From Rhodeus uyekii (lineage: Eukaryota; Chordata; Actinopteri; Cypriniformes; Acheilognathidae), in assembly GCA_037043235.1 (NCBI GenBank), contig JAWRVZ010000028.1, positions 423,001 through 487,000 of the forward strand: a DNA stretch of 64,000 bases. Direction: 5' to 3'. Positions 9,931 to 23,000 of this stretch are shown one piece after another (the stretch's first letter is position 1; the number at the start of each line of letters is the position of its first letter). The notes beneath the pieces were generated by a model. The model searched no databases and had not been told where the DNA came from. It saw only the letters and a list, made by a program, of their open reading frames with translations. The position numbers and the translations under genes are program-made.

Positions 9931-12900
9931 ATGCGCGCGGAACTCGGTATCCTTTGTGCTTTAACTTTCCTGGTCTCGTGCAGCCACGGCGCGCGAGTTG
10001 TGAGCGGTAAGTGTCAGTTTATTTAGTATAAAGCTATTTTCAGTCATCTAACTCATTTCCAGAATTTCAGTAAGAAGATTAATAAATGGATTTTAATTTA
10101 ATACAGTGAGCAATTTCATCAAAATATTTTAATTAATTTTTATTATTGGTCAAGGTATAGTTCAGCCAAAAACAATAATCTTGTCATCGTTTGTAATCCT
10201 CCTGTTATTCCAAACCTGTGCGCCTTTGTTTGGCAGAAAAGAAAAGTGACATCCTCAGGCACCATTCACTTTCACTGTATGGAAAAATGATGCAGAAAAA
10301 GTGAATGGCGTGTTCCGCAAACGAAAGAAGGCGTACATGTTTGGAAGAACATGATACTGAGTAAATGATCATAAGATTTTAATTTTTGGATAGACTGTCG
10401 CTTTAGACCCTTTGTCACATCAGTAGTCTGAATTAAAAGGATTGCTTTCAAGAATTTGGAGAATTAAAGTCTACACATTTTTACCCATTTGCTTCTTTTC
10501 TCAAACTGATTTTCAGTGTGGCAATCATAAATAACTGTTAGATGTGGAATGAATTAACTACTTTGTATGCAGTAACACTCAAAAACTTTATAACTGTATT
10601 ATAACAGATCAGCTCATGTTATTCTCCTTCCCAAAGATTATTTGTCCTGAAGATCATTTTTGAAGCTAGTTTCTTTTGTCTCTTTTGTTCTCTCTCTCTC
10701 TCTCTCTCTGAAGAGATGGGATGAAAATACTAGATGATTATGAAAATTGAGGGAGACTGTTAGAGACAGACAAATGAACAGGAAAAAACAGGTTTGCTCT
10801 TTGTAAACTAAAAGGATGCACCAAGGCTAATTAAAATCAGCTGAGCAGTTCTTTGTGATGAGATCAGGGTTTAACTAAAGGTGACTAGAAAGTGGCAGTT
10901 TTAGAGAACGGAACTTCAAGAACATTCCATGCTGGAAGGGTGAAAACTGACAGGAATTGAGGAAGAAAGCTAAGGAAGCTGGTTGAGAAAATGCTGAGTC
11001 TAATTTTCCCCCAGTTAAACCCGGGCCCTATTACTGGGCTCAAATTGATGATATAGCAGATCTGGACCAAGTAATTATTTAAAGTACCTCCTGGGCAAGG
11101 AGCTAATGTTATTATTAGACTTTTAACAATCTGTGTATTAATCACAGTTCTCTTCATCGGGCCCATCAGTGTGTCTTGAGTGTTTTCTATATATATGGTA
11201 TCTATCTATCTGAAAAGTCATGCAAAGCAAGAAATCTCTAAGAATGCAGCATGAATTTTCTGTCTTTAGGTCAGACAGTGTGTCATGGCAGTCCTGAGCA
11301 CCCTTGTTATAAGATTGCTTACTTCAGGGACGTGACAAGTCGTGTTGCGTTCTGGGAGGCTCTGCAGGCATGTGAAGTGGACGGCGGTTCGTTGCTGAGC
11401 ATTGAGAACACGGCAGAGCAGAAGCACATCGAACACCTTCTGCGGGAACTCAGCATCTCCACTTCCACTGGTGCTGCCAGCGGGTCGGGCATCACAGATG
11501 GAGACTTCTGGATCGGTCTGACTCGTCTGGAAGGCGAGAACGCACAGGAACCTAGCAGCTTCGCCTCATGCCCCAACCTGTACAGGTGGACTGATGGAAG
11601 TGTCTCACAGTTCAGGTAAGATGTGACTGATTTGGAGCCTGTTCAAAGCAAAGTTATGATCAGGGTTATGGATCAAAAACAGTCAAACATTAGGACTTGT
11701 GTTCTATAGGAACTGGTATGCTGATGAACCATCCTGTGGAGGAGAAGCTTGTGTGGTCATGTATCACCAGCCTACTGCTCTTGCCGGGCCTGGTGGGCCG
11801 TACCTCTACCAGTGGAATGATGACAGATGCAATATGAAACATAACTTCATCTGCAAGTATGAGCCAGGTACTAGGTGATTTGCACTGGGAACTACTGGAG
11901 TCGACTATTAAAAGTGACCCGTTTAACCTGAATTCACTCTACTAATGAGGTTTGGCTTACAGCTTTACAATGTTTGTTATGTTGTTCTGAGCAGAAAGCT
12001 ATCTGGTAAAGGAGCAGAGCGACAGGCCTGTAGGGCGTGATGTTGGTAAGCAGCTAGGTGTCAAATCAGTCATCAATTGACATAAGAAGTTACAGATGTG
12101 TTAACACTAATCGCTCAATGTGCCATCCAGATCTTTCCACAGAAGAACAAGAGGAGAGGAGAACACCTCCTGTGGACCAGGACGAGAGCACTCGACTTAT
12201 AATGCCAGGGCCCTCAAGTAACATTAGATTTAAAATTCTGAAAATAATATTTTGTGTTCCGTACAAGTTAAGCTTTATCAACAGCATTTGTGGTCAAACG
12301 TTGATTAGCAGAATATTTATTTCCACTTGTCCTTTCTTTAAAAACAATCAGTAATTAATTAACTAACTAATTAATTAATGAATTCATAAATGTACAATGG
12401 AAGTGAATGGAGCCAATTTCAATGTCTCAAGTTTCAATTAAATTTGTAAGCATTTTAGCATCATTTTGATGTGAAAAAAGTTACTAATCTTTTGTTATAC
12501 TTTCTTTTCTTAGTTATATCCACTTTTAAAAATTCTTTACCATACAACGGAATGACATGAAACCTTAAAATAACTGTAAAATGACTTAAATAGCTTTATA
12601 ATCAAATAATTTATTAACTATACTGTTCAAAAGTTAAGCAACATAACTCTTTTCAATAATAAGAAGAAATGTTTCTTGAGCAGAAAATCAGCATATTAGA
12701 TTTTCTGTAGGATCTTACCGAACCCAAACTTCTGATTGGTAATGTGCTTTTCTAAAATAATTTTTTGCTTTTTATGATTACCCTTGTACTATAAGTATAA
12801 ATAATGTGTTTTTTTTTTTTTTTTTGCCAATCAACATTAAGCTACAAGTGATTTTCAACTCAAAATAAACTGTACGTTAATAGAAGTCAATATGTTTTTT

Positions 12901-14469
12901 TTCTTTCCCAGGTATGCTGCTAATCTACGTGATTATCCCTACCATCCCTCTTCTCTTGCTGATCCTGGTGGCTTCAGGGACGTGCTGTTTCCAGATGTTG
13001 AGCAAGAGGTGAGCCATTAAGATCAAATCACTGTAAACGCTGTCAGACTAATGCTAATGCGCGGTCCTATTATGCACAGTATCATTCAAATACTGCGACA
13101 CATCAGGAAGTCAGTGTCTCACCAGCATCTTTAAACAATAACAGCCTTTGCGTCTTGATTAATCAGGTTTTCTGCTCACAAGCCAAAATCTGACACCATC
13201 CTCCATTTCTCTCACTAACCTAGAGTTTTTACTACGATTAATTAGATTCTTCTGTTTCTAACTGTGCCCGGCAAAACAGCTTAGCCCGTACTAATCATCA
13301 TCATCAGCATACTCGTTTTTGCATGGATTTGGCATATTTAAAGAAGGAGGGGTTTTCCTGCCGCATTATGTCACACTGCATTGGAGACAGAGTCCAACTC
13401 GACTTCTATTCCCATCAATATCCAGGTCGGCAGGGAATGGGTCTGCAGAACTGCTGAAGCTAGCCATTCCTGTCATCTGCTCCCGCCCCTCAACACAGAG
13501 CATGAAACAGTTCATCTCCCTTTAATCCTCAGCCTGTGCTTGGCAAGGCATTATATAGTGGCTTATTTGTGTAATTTATTATGTTTATACGCCGATGCAC
13601 CCACAGAGTGATGTCTTTTTAACATATTTCCGATCACTGGGGCAGATGGAGGATCCTCAGACAATGCATTTAATCACTGGCAATGAATGAGTGCGCTCTA
13701 TTCAGTAAAAGGCTTCCTGGAACCAGTTCAAATCTTTTGGATAAACGTCTTAACTCCTTAGCAGATGATGCTTCTCTGTTTTACGATGTTTGCCACTTGT
13801 TCTCATGATTAAAAACCATCTTAGAGCATAAAAGCAGGAGGAGTCACATAACAGCTGCTCTGCTTCGGCCTGATCATTGCGTATATCATTAAATGTCTTC
13901 CATGCATTCTGCTATAAAACTACAAAACCAATGGGGAGATTTAAGTGGGGACTGTTTCACAATGCATACAAAAGCCATACATATTTACTTCTGCGCCCAT
14001 ATTAACAGATTACAGCATATATTCACAGATAAACCCATACAAGGTGCATATTAATATCTTACATAGACATTTCATTAAAAAAACGGAAAGTTCTGCCATT
14101 ATTTACTTACCCATAACTGCATGTATTTCTTATAATACATGATATTTTGAATGTTTCAACTGTTTTTGTCCATGCAATAAAAGTCATATAGGTTTGGAAA
14201 GACATGATGAGGGATGAGTATTCATTTTTTCTAGGTGAAATATATTTTTATAAGTAACATTTTTGCAATTACTTTTCTGGCAGTGTACTCATTTGAGAAA
14301 AGTTGCACTGACAGATACACAAACATGTTATACAGTATATAAATACTGTATAATTGTACGTATATTTTTATATTTTTTTAACAGTAAACCACGGACCAAA
14401 ACAAGCGTTAACCAATCAACTCTCTGGATCTCCAAGACGCCAAAGATAGACAGTGGCATGGAGGTATAA
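9931..14469 (+). CDS. chodl: Chondrolectin, type I membrane C-type lectin (7 coding exons)
   Basis: Exons 9931-10006, 11270-11615, 11710-11867, 11995-12045, 12131-12217, 12912-13008 and 14385-14469, all GT-AG and in frame, give 299 aa (human CHODL is 273). Residues 1-~22 are a signal peptide. The C-type lectin domain spans ~29-194, with FWIGL, the WND motif and cysteines up to CNMKHNFICKYE. EPS stands where calcium-binding lectins have EPN. Residues ~241-264 form the transmembrane helix (YVIIPTIPLLLLILVA). The cytoplasmic tail ends NQSTLWISKTPKIDSGMEV, which is diagnostic for chondrolectin rather than layilin. The family is expressed in muscle and motor neurons and affects motor axon growth. 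The first intron is 1.26 kb. Confidence 0.96.
10151..10405. mobile_element. Cyprinid-type MITE in chodl intron 1
   Basis: The ends are imperfect inverted repeats: left aaggtatagttcagccaaaa, right (reverse-complemented) taaagcgacagtctatccaa. The interior includes the familiar core with cattcactttcactgtatgg and agaacatgat. This resembles the widespread fish element that begins with a 'gatagttcaccca' motif. A 3' remnant of the same family appears near 14186-14250 in the last chodl intron and another copy at 52210. Confidence 0.6.
13009..14384 (+). other. Last chodl intron, no embedded gene found
   Basis: This 1.4-kb intron separates the transmembrane exon from the tail exon. Apart from a short MITE-end remnant (about 14186-14250) and AT-rich DNA, I see no additional coding exon. 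Confidence 0.6.
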
Positions 14470-17049
14470 AGAACCATCTCCACGATTCAAGCAGCTTCCT
14501 GTTTCTGTCTTTGTCATCTATGTTGCTTGGTCAGCAACACGCTCGTCCAGATGTTAGTTTAGTGTGCGATTTAATAAAAGAAGTTCAAATTTACAACACC
14601 GGAAGAGCAGTTAAACATGCATCTCATTTCGCCTTTCACTACTACTCAAATCTATGATTCTGAGTTTCCGGTTCACTCCCATGACCTTCTTCTCCATTTC
14701 ATGTTTCATGTCAGATAGTCTGACCTGAGGGCTGCCGAGGGAGGGGGAATACTAATTGGCACCAAACACAGTGAGCAATTAAATTACTGTAATTAAAGCA
14801 AGTGCAAGTGGGAACCACATAAAAAGAGGAATTAAGAGTTCCTTCTAACAGTGTCACACAAACTGAAGCTAGTGACACAGTAAAGAAATTAATCACTTAA
14901 AAAGCATAAAAAAGGAGTGCTTTATGTCTCATTCAAGAAATGAGGCTCATTTAATCTAAAACATTTAGGCATTGCCTATGACGCCACAATATCATGTATA
15001 ATTACCTGCATACAACTGATCATTTACAGCATACGATTTATTTTAAAACATACACTATCATTATTTCAGTTACTGGAATGACTGGCTTAAATAGTGACTG
15101 TTTTGCTCTGCAGCTTATAGGACACAGTTATAAAAACAAAACAAAGATGAATTAATGAAAAATGTAAATCTTTTGTATGATGTATTTACAAAGATGCCAC
15201 TGTTGTATATGCAGTTTTTTTGCATGTGAATATTTTATCATCACATTTTACAATATTGCATATTGAAAATATCAACACAAAAAAGTATTAAACTGGTTTG
15301 CATCATAGTGATATTGTATCAGATATCAAAGTTAGTCCGTTAGACGTCTGGCTGTACAGGAAGATGTGTTTCTGTGAGTGTGGGTACTATTGTGTGTCTG
15401 GATTTAAAACGTGCTGTTAATACTTTTTTATATTTTTGAGACAGGAATTGGACGTGTACAAGCGGATTAAAAATATTTAATTGTGAAGGTGTTTTAGTAT
15501 GTTTTTATGTCTTTAAAATTATGCCATTTGTTTAAAATTATACCGTATACAGTGCATGCTTAATCGCCAACAAAAAACCCATCAGCTTTTGAGTCACCGG
15601 ACATCTGAATTAGTCAAAATCTGTGTTATGTTTTGTGATTCATCACAGATTAAAAAGCTGCCTGCAGATCCTTACGGATAAACAACTCTTAATGTGATTA
15701 GCAGATATTAAATATGAATAGCAATATCTTTTAATTGCATTCAAAGAAGTCACATCCTTATCACAAACACTCAAGAAAAAGTTTATTTTTACAAAAAAAA
15801 AAAAAACCTTCAAAGCTGAATATGTACAGATTACTCCTGGCAATTGCACCATTTGTATTTGTTTAAGAGAAACACACTCATGGCCATGAATTTAAATAGA
15901 CACAGAGATCAGAAAGCTTTCAGGGGGTCCAGCTGGCAGGCAGAGTTAGAGCCAGACATAAGACAAATGAACTGGACCGCATTAACACCAAAAAGATGTG
16001 GTACTTTGTATGCGATTTACCCTGGTCTGCAATTAGTGACAGCATAGACTTTAAAGCACACTGCTAATTACGGAGCCAATTAAACTAATCAGTCCTAGGC
16101 TTCGACAGGAGAACTCACGTCACAAACTCAGGATCTGGTAATTATAGATATGACGGTAATCACTACTCTGGAGGCACAGGGTAGAATTAAAGAAACAAAC
16201 CCTTTCCCATCTGGAGAGGGGGGTGATTTTAGCCTATTAGAGATACAAAACACAAGTATCTCATTCTCCACCCGACCAAGATCCAAACAGATCTTCACAT
16301 CGCTCTATTAGAACTGGAAAATGGATAGTTTATGATGGAAATGGCTCACCCTCATCCCACACTGACATTTTTTTGCTATATGATTTTAATGTTTACTAAG
16401 AAATTGCAAGTAAATTTGATAAACAATTATAAAGAAACTGCAAGAAACACTTCAAACTCCAAATCAAACCTAAATATCAAAGCTTTACTAAAATTAATCA
16501 GAAACGACGAATACTAGTCAATGGGGTTTGGTAATGATGATCAGTGTATGCAATTGCACTCAGGTGGGGGTTTGCATGTTTGCCATGATGGATGGATTTC
16601 ATTAATTGTATGGATGTGTCCACAGTTCAGTTTTATTTAATTCACCTGAAATTGGATGCATGGTATGAAATCGGCATAGACATTAAAAGGGACAAGTTCA
16701 ATATTCCAAGTACTGGTCAATCAATACGGGTTTTCAGTGACAGATTATTTAATTTTTAATAAAAGCAATTTAAATAAAAGCCCACCCCTTCTAACTAGTA
16801 ATATCAAACAAACCATATGTCAGAATTTGCTGCTGAATCAGCTTAAGCCAAAAGTGAGATGGAAAAGCACCGCAAGCACAACTTTACAATTTGGGAAGAT
16901 GATTTAATATGCATCTTAAGATCAAGGAAACAAATATTAATAATGACCATGTCTTTTCATTTTAAAAGTCACATCAACTAAGAGTTTAAACTGCATTAGC
17001 ACTTAATCATTATAGGTCATTAAAGAAGCTGCAGGCAATCAAGACCTTA
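14470..17049. other. chodl 3' UTR and intergenic DNA before lysozyme
   Basis: A candidate polyadenylation signal AATAAA lies at 14573-14578, ~100 nt after the chodl stop; a longer 3' UTR cannot be excluded. The rest is AT-rich with no exon-like ORF. The genes on either side, chodl (+) and lyz (-), are convergent here. Confidence 0.45.
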
Positions 17050-18377
17050 TTAGTGCGATTCACAACCTTTCACCCAGCGTGACATCTTACGGCCATTACA
17101 ATAACTATCCCAGGTTTCCCTGTAAACACAAAGATCAACATAAGCATTATGTCAAAAAAGCATGTGCAAGATAGATAAATACACTTAGATATGATGCAAT
17201 GATGGGCTGAGCTTGAGGCTAAGTCTCAGTTGTGCCCAAGGATGTTTGCAGTGAATACTTGCCATGATTTCAGTCCTCCGGTTTTCACAATGAGCTTTGC
17301 ACAATCAACTGAAGCTTTCAGGTCATCCTTAAGCAAATCTAGAAGATGGGAAACATTTATATGCACATTTTTAAAAATATAGATACATTGGTGTCAAAAA
17401 GTTGTGTCTAAATGAACCAGTTTATTAAACTTTACTAATTTAAAGCTGCTAAGTTTGAAAATGACCCCGAGTAAGCAGTGTTTTATGTATAAGTCTCATA
17501 GACAAAAACAAAGTCCGCAAAATATTTCGCCCTCGCTCAAAATACCCATTGAAATGAGTGGATTTCATCTGTGAAAAATGGGCGGAACAACAGTAAATGT
17601 GAGTTATATTGAAAGATTAGCAATAAATTAAAGAATTGGCTCACCCAAAAATTAAATGTAGTTATAAATAAGCAGGGAAAGGAAGAACTGATTAGAATGT
17701 CGATGTGTTGCTTGAATGCAATGTAAGTCGCTTTGGATAAAAGCGCCTGCCAAATGCATAAATGTAAATTTAAATAAAATGTTGAATACCCATTTAGATT
17801 TCTAGACCCCACTATATGTTTAACAAAAATAATAAGTTTTCTATTTTAACTACTTCTAATTGTTTTCGATATGTATTTGGTTGTATGAAATCTACCTAAA
17901 GAAAATAAAAGTACCTGAACAGGGCACATTGCACTGGTTCTTTCCTCCCTCAGTGCCATCATCACACCATTGGAAGCTGTTTATCTGGAAGATTCCATAG
18001 TCTTTCCCAGTATCAGCCGTACGCACTCTGTGGGTTTTAAACCTGCTTTCCCAGTAGGCCGTGCACACATCTGTGAATGGTTCAAACCAAAGTAATACAA
18101 TATACATACACTAATATATTATGGTGTATTATGGCAAATTAGCTGGATCCACAGAAAAATTTAAATATCAGTAAACATACAAATAGATATGCCAAACATT
18201 GTAGGTCAGTGATAATGCAAATAAGAAACAAAAGTACCCACAATTGCCAAGAGAGAATCCCTCAAAGCCATCAAGTCCCTGATCCTTGAAGATACGGACG
18301 ACATCACAACGCCCCAGCACAATGCCCTCACAAGAGGAGAGGCACATCAGACACAAGACCACAATAGCCACCTTCAT
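17050..18377 (-). CDS. lyz: C-type lysozyme (4 exons)
   Basis: Exons on the minus strand: 18377-18242, 18070-17915, 17338-17263 and 17119-17050, giving 145 aa. The ~18-residue signal peptide is followed by the mature start IVLGRC. Catalytic Glu53 (YWESRF) and Asp69 (KDYGIFQ) are present, and all eight disulfide cysteines can be placed. The loop between the catalytic residues is two residues shorter than in human lysozyme. Exon boundaries match human LYZ phases, including the Trp codon split TG|G between exons 3 and 4. That junction needs a GC donor (GCAAGT) instead of GT. The protein is secreted and hydrolyses peptidoglycan; in fish it is a myeloid marker. Confidence 0.94.
17706..17765 (+). 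repeat. LINE/SINE 3'-tail remnant in lyz intron 2
   Basis: Contains gtaagtcgctttggataaaa followed by gcgcctgccaaatgcataaa, the typical 3' tail of fish L2-related LINEs and their SINE partners. Only the tail remains. Confidence 0.7.
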
Positions 18378-18463
18378 ATCTGCACTGCTGCTTACAAATT
18401 CACTGTCAATATCTGCTGTCTGAAGAGGAGTTCAGATGGAGGGTGGAAACTGTTGAGTGGGAT

Positions 18464-18471
18464 TATTTATA
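18464..18471 (-). promoter_or_regulatory. TATA box of lyz
   Basis: On the minus strand the sequence reads CTATAAATAA about 90 bp upstream of the lysozyme ATG, a good distance for a TATA box with a 5' UTR of ~55-60 nt. No other element was assigned. Confidence 0.7.
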
Positions 18472-18609
18472 GGTGAAATGGAAGGTTTGTGTCGCAACCA
18501 ATTTTTCACAAGTGCATGTAGTTTGCAGTTGCTCCAGTTATTGCTGCTGAGGCAATAACTGACATTGGGATGTTCTATTTTTACTACTAGAAACATTTTT
18601 TTTCTTTAA

Positions 18610-18945
18610 TGAGCTGAAGAGAGCACGTCACACCTCTTCTCATAAAATTGCACTGGCTGCCAATTGCCGCTCACATCAAATTCAAGGCACTGATGTTTTT
18701 GCCTACAAAACAACAATATACCTAAACTCATTACTTCAGACTTATGTGCCCTACAGAAGCTTGCCATCCCAAAGAGTCACAAAATCATTTTCAGGGACTC
18801 TTACCCTCGACTGTTCCAAGCAGGTGGAATGACAACCCGAGCTGAGGAGTCTTTAGTCATTTAGACCCGTTAATACTAACATCGTTCTAATACAGTGTGT
18901 GTGTTTTTAAGTCGCATCTGCTGAATAATTAAATCTATATGTCAT
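18610..18945 (+). mobile_element. 5'-truncated L2/CR1-type LINE 3' fragment
   Basis: Broken translation in the + strand resembles the end of an L2-type reverse transcriptase ORF: a HWLPI motif at ~18650, then FKAL and a SRWNDNP-like segment, followed by a tail with aagtcgcatctgctgaataa. Frameshifts and stops are present. It is unrelated in copy to the LINE at 4190-9405 but belongs to the same broad group. Confidence 0.75.
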
Positions 18946-20038
18946 ACAGAGGAACTGGAAAAGATTTATTTCAATACAACAGTGGATATAATGAGATGAA
19001 ATACTCAATACAGGCACTGGCATACCAACAAAAGCAGTATTTAAGAAGATAAATAAAAACACATCAAATATATATAATATTGCATTTTGGATTTTATTCA
19101 GGAAATTTTAATATAGATTGTAATATGCTATAACAACTGTCAACTGAAATGACTTGACCAGAACACAAAAGGAAAGATGTGGAGACAGTTACAATGAGGA
19201 AAACTGTTGTGAAAAAAACAGCACCTTAATGCAACCTAATGTGCAATTAACTGACAATAACTGCAAAGGAAATGGACACGAGGAGAATGTGTCAACAAAC
19301 AGCTCAAACGGCCACTGTGCATGACCAAACAGACCTTAGAAGGAAAGACTGATAAGACCTACTGTTGCTTTTTATTGAACATATTGCTGGTGTAATTTTC
19401 ATATGCATATTGTACTGCAATGTAAAACACTGACATGAGAGTATCAAAAGTGACAAAAATATATTTTTGTTAAAAATGATCAACTCTGAAAGAAAACATC
19501 CAATAAAATGTGAATACAGCCCTATTTAAACAGCACAGATATCGTGTTAACTTTAAATGTAAACTGGCATATTTGTGCGCTTATGTGGTAAAATATTATA
19601 TATTTTATGCATAAATATTTGTTTTAATCAAGTGTCAGTAAAAGCTACAAATTGTATTGTAATTAATAAAACATTAAATGATTACATTATAAAATTAAAT
19701 GATAAATTAGAAAAGTAGAAACCACAAAATAAATTAATAGGAAAAAAAAAAAAGATAATTTAAATACATTTAAAATAACCCCCACAATTCACCATAATGT
19801 TTTAGTCTGTTTGTGCTCCACCGGTCACAGTTATTTAGTCTTTTATTCAGTATATTCTGTCCAAAGGCAAATGAAACCTTTATTAATTAGAGTTAATAAA
19901 CTGTGCTTTAGGGAAAATAATGTATGATGTGAATAATAACTTAATACAATTATTATTTATATAATAATAAATAACTTTTTCAGCAAAAAAGAAGAATAGA
20001 TCATAATTGGATGTACAGTGAGAGCAAGAGGTCTCGTC
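18946..20038. other. Intergenic DNA between lyz and the ABC transporter gene
   Basis: AT-rich with no exon-like ORF. A minus-strand AATAAA at 19842-19847, ~190 bp past the transporter stop codon, is a plausible polyadenylation signal for that gene. Confidence 0.45.
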
Positions 20039-23000
20039 TTACTGACTGAACAGCAGCCCCTGCTGGACGACAGTGGAAGGGGCATCAAACTTCACAGCTT
20101 GTCCCTTATTCAAAACCAGCACCCTGAAGAGAAATAACATATCAGAAATGCCTTACTTGAACACTTGACATTTATTGACAGGATGAGTCACAGGTTAATT
20201 AAGGGATTGTAGCTCCTGACCTGTCAGTGTGCATGACATTGAGTGGGTTCTGAGTGAGCCACAGTATGGTGCAATCTTTAAACTCTGTGTGGATCAACTG
20301 TCGGACCAGGCCTTCTGTTTCTATGTCCACGCAAGGAAGAGCCTCTTCCACAAGCAGGATTTTGACCCTTGCAAGCAGGGCTCTGGCCAAACACAGAAGC
20401 CTCCTCTGGCCAAAGCTTACATAACACAAAAACAGAAATATTTAACTCATAACAACCACTTGTGCTAGTGCATAAAAGGTTGCCAAAGAGAAAAGTACAC
20501 TGCTCAAAAAAAACAAAAACAAAAAAATTCTCAAGGGAACACTTAAATCACAGTATAACACCAAGTCATTTAAACTTCAGGTATATAAATCTGTGCCTTT
20601 AGGAAGTATAAGTGATTGTGAATAGATAATTCTTCTCTACTTATTCATCCAGATGGATTTGTCTTTAGTTTTGTGTTTTGTTAGGGTCCTTGTCACTGTC
20701 AGTAGCACGAGGCAGTAGCTTCCCAATCACATTACACAGTCAGTCCAGCTCCTCCAGAATCCATATGTGCAGGCGCAAGGAGGTTTGGCGTGTCTCCCAG
20801 CATGGTTTAGCATGGAGCAAGCATTCAGGAGGAGATACTGGAAGACAGGCCATTACACAAGGAGAACTCGACAGAGACATGGAAGGGAAACAACCCAGCA
20901 GCAGGACTGGTATCTGCTCCTTTGTGCGAGGAGGAACAGGACCAGCTCTGCCAGAGCCCTACAAAATGACCTCCAGCAGTGTGTGTGGTGTGCATGTTTC
21001 TGACCAAACTGTCAAAAACGGACTTCATAAGGGTGGCATGAGGGCCTGACATCTTCTAGTGGGACTTGTGCTCACTGTGCTACTCAATTGACCTTTGCCA
21101 GGGAACCCCAGAATAGGATGAGAGCAGGTTCACACGCAGCACATGTGACAGGCGTGAAAGAGTCTGGAGATGCCGTGGGGAATGTTATGCTGCGTGCAAC
21201 AATCTAGCATGACCGGTTTGGCGGTGGGTCAGTAATGGTCCGGACATGAATATCCTTGAAAGGGTCGCACAGACCTCCATTTGCTATCCAATGGTTTCCT
21301 TACCGACATTATGAGTTGCTGTGATTATGGTGGATCAGCCTGTAAGTTCGTTTTTTTACATATATTTTTGGTATTATTTTGAATTCAGCCCTGATTTTGG
21401 TTTCCATCGACTGTTGTCATAATTTTGTTCTTAAATTACAGAATGTATATAAATAAAGATTTTCAAATTGAATATTTCATTTATTGAGATTAAATATGTG
21501 ACTTAAGTGTTCCCTTCATTTTTTTTGGAGCATTGTATATATTTTTTCAATGAAGAAATAAACCACAGCCACAGTCCAGATCTGGACTCATGATTGGTTC
21601 CAATCAGACTGCGACTCTTTTCTCACTGCAGTTTGTTTTACACACAAAATGAACACATTGAACATCAGGGAATTGGACCACTTCAAACTAGTATTATTCC
21701 TACATCAACCATTTATATAACTGTATTAAGACCAAGTATATTCTGTTGTGACGATATATTCTGAATATTACATAAACATGTCAAACTGGCCAGAGGCATC
21801 CAAAGATTTGCCATGATTCCCACACACCTGAAAGTGAGAGATGTTCTTTGAACAGGGTGTAGCAGCTGAGCAGGCAATTGTTGAACACGCTCCTTAAGCT
21901 GGCAGAGCTCCAAAGCCAGCCACACCTGCGCGTCAGTATGCTGAGCGAATGGGTCCAGGTTAGCCCTTAGGGGGCCTGAGAACAGTACAGGAACCTGTAA
22001 CACACGGGACACCATAACTCATTAAAGAATACAATAACTGAATAATGCTCGTTACTGGCCTGAGTAAAGCAAGTTTTTAATTTAACACAGCATTCCTTCA
22101 ACCACACCCAGTAAAATAGTTTAGACTGTTACCTGTCAACACTCCTTCCCCTCCAGACTTTGAGCGATTTTGCTCTGGGTGGATCGAGCTAGTTTGAGCT
22201 CATTCTCTTGTAAGCTCTACAGAAATAATATTGTTCGTCTAACCTGATAAATGATTTGCATACAGCTACGAAGTTCATGTAGACTCATGCGGGCAATGTT
22301 TACATCATCAATCAGCACAGCCCCGCTCCTGGCCTCCACCGACCGGAACAGACAGCTAACCAAGCCATCGGTGTCTGCTTTCCCCTTGCTTACAACCCCA
22401 ATCTGTGTACACACACACACACACACAAACACAGCAATTGATATTAGGGCTGGCTTGATACCACTTTCTCATGTCTGTGAACTAAATGTAACTAATTCAT
22501 TTGGATCAGTCCCATACTGACCGATATCCGATACTCAATGTCTCTAACAGACCTTTTTTGCCGGATCGCCACATCCCTAATTTAAATATATTCAGTGAGA
22601 AAGTAAAACTAATTTCAAAGTACCTTTTCTCCTTTTAAAATGGTGAGATTAATTCCTCTAAGAGCTGGTGTGCCATCAGAGGAGGCTTTAGACTCATAGT
22701 TTCTGAACTTCACCTCTCCATGCCGGGGACAGTCAAAGGGTGGTCTGTAGGTGACGGTCCATGCTGCCTGGGGTAAAAGGGTTAAATTATTGGTTAAATT
22801 AATTTTTGGATATTACATACAATGACACCAAGCAGCAAGGTGTCATCCTCTTGGGAATTTAGTATATGCACAATGGAAGACGTTTTTTGGTGTTAAATAA
22901 TTATTATGTTACCCTGTACCTCCTTTTCCACTTTGGCAAATTCACAAAATCTGTGCACGCTCAGCATGTCAGTGTTGATATCAGAGGCGGCCTGAGGGTA

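Noticed and set aside
20678..21049. 123-aa ORF as a host gene
   Set aside because: Matches parts of a Tc1-like transposase within an element with TA-flanked inverted ends; frame is broken.
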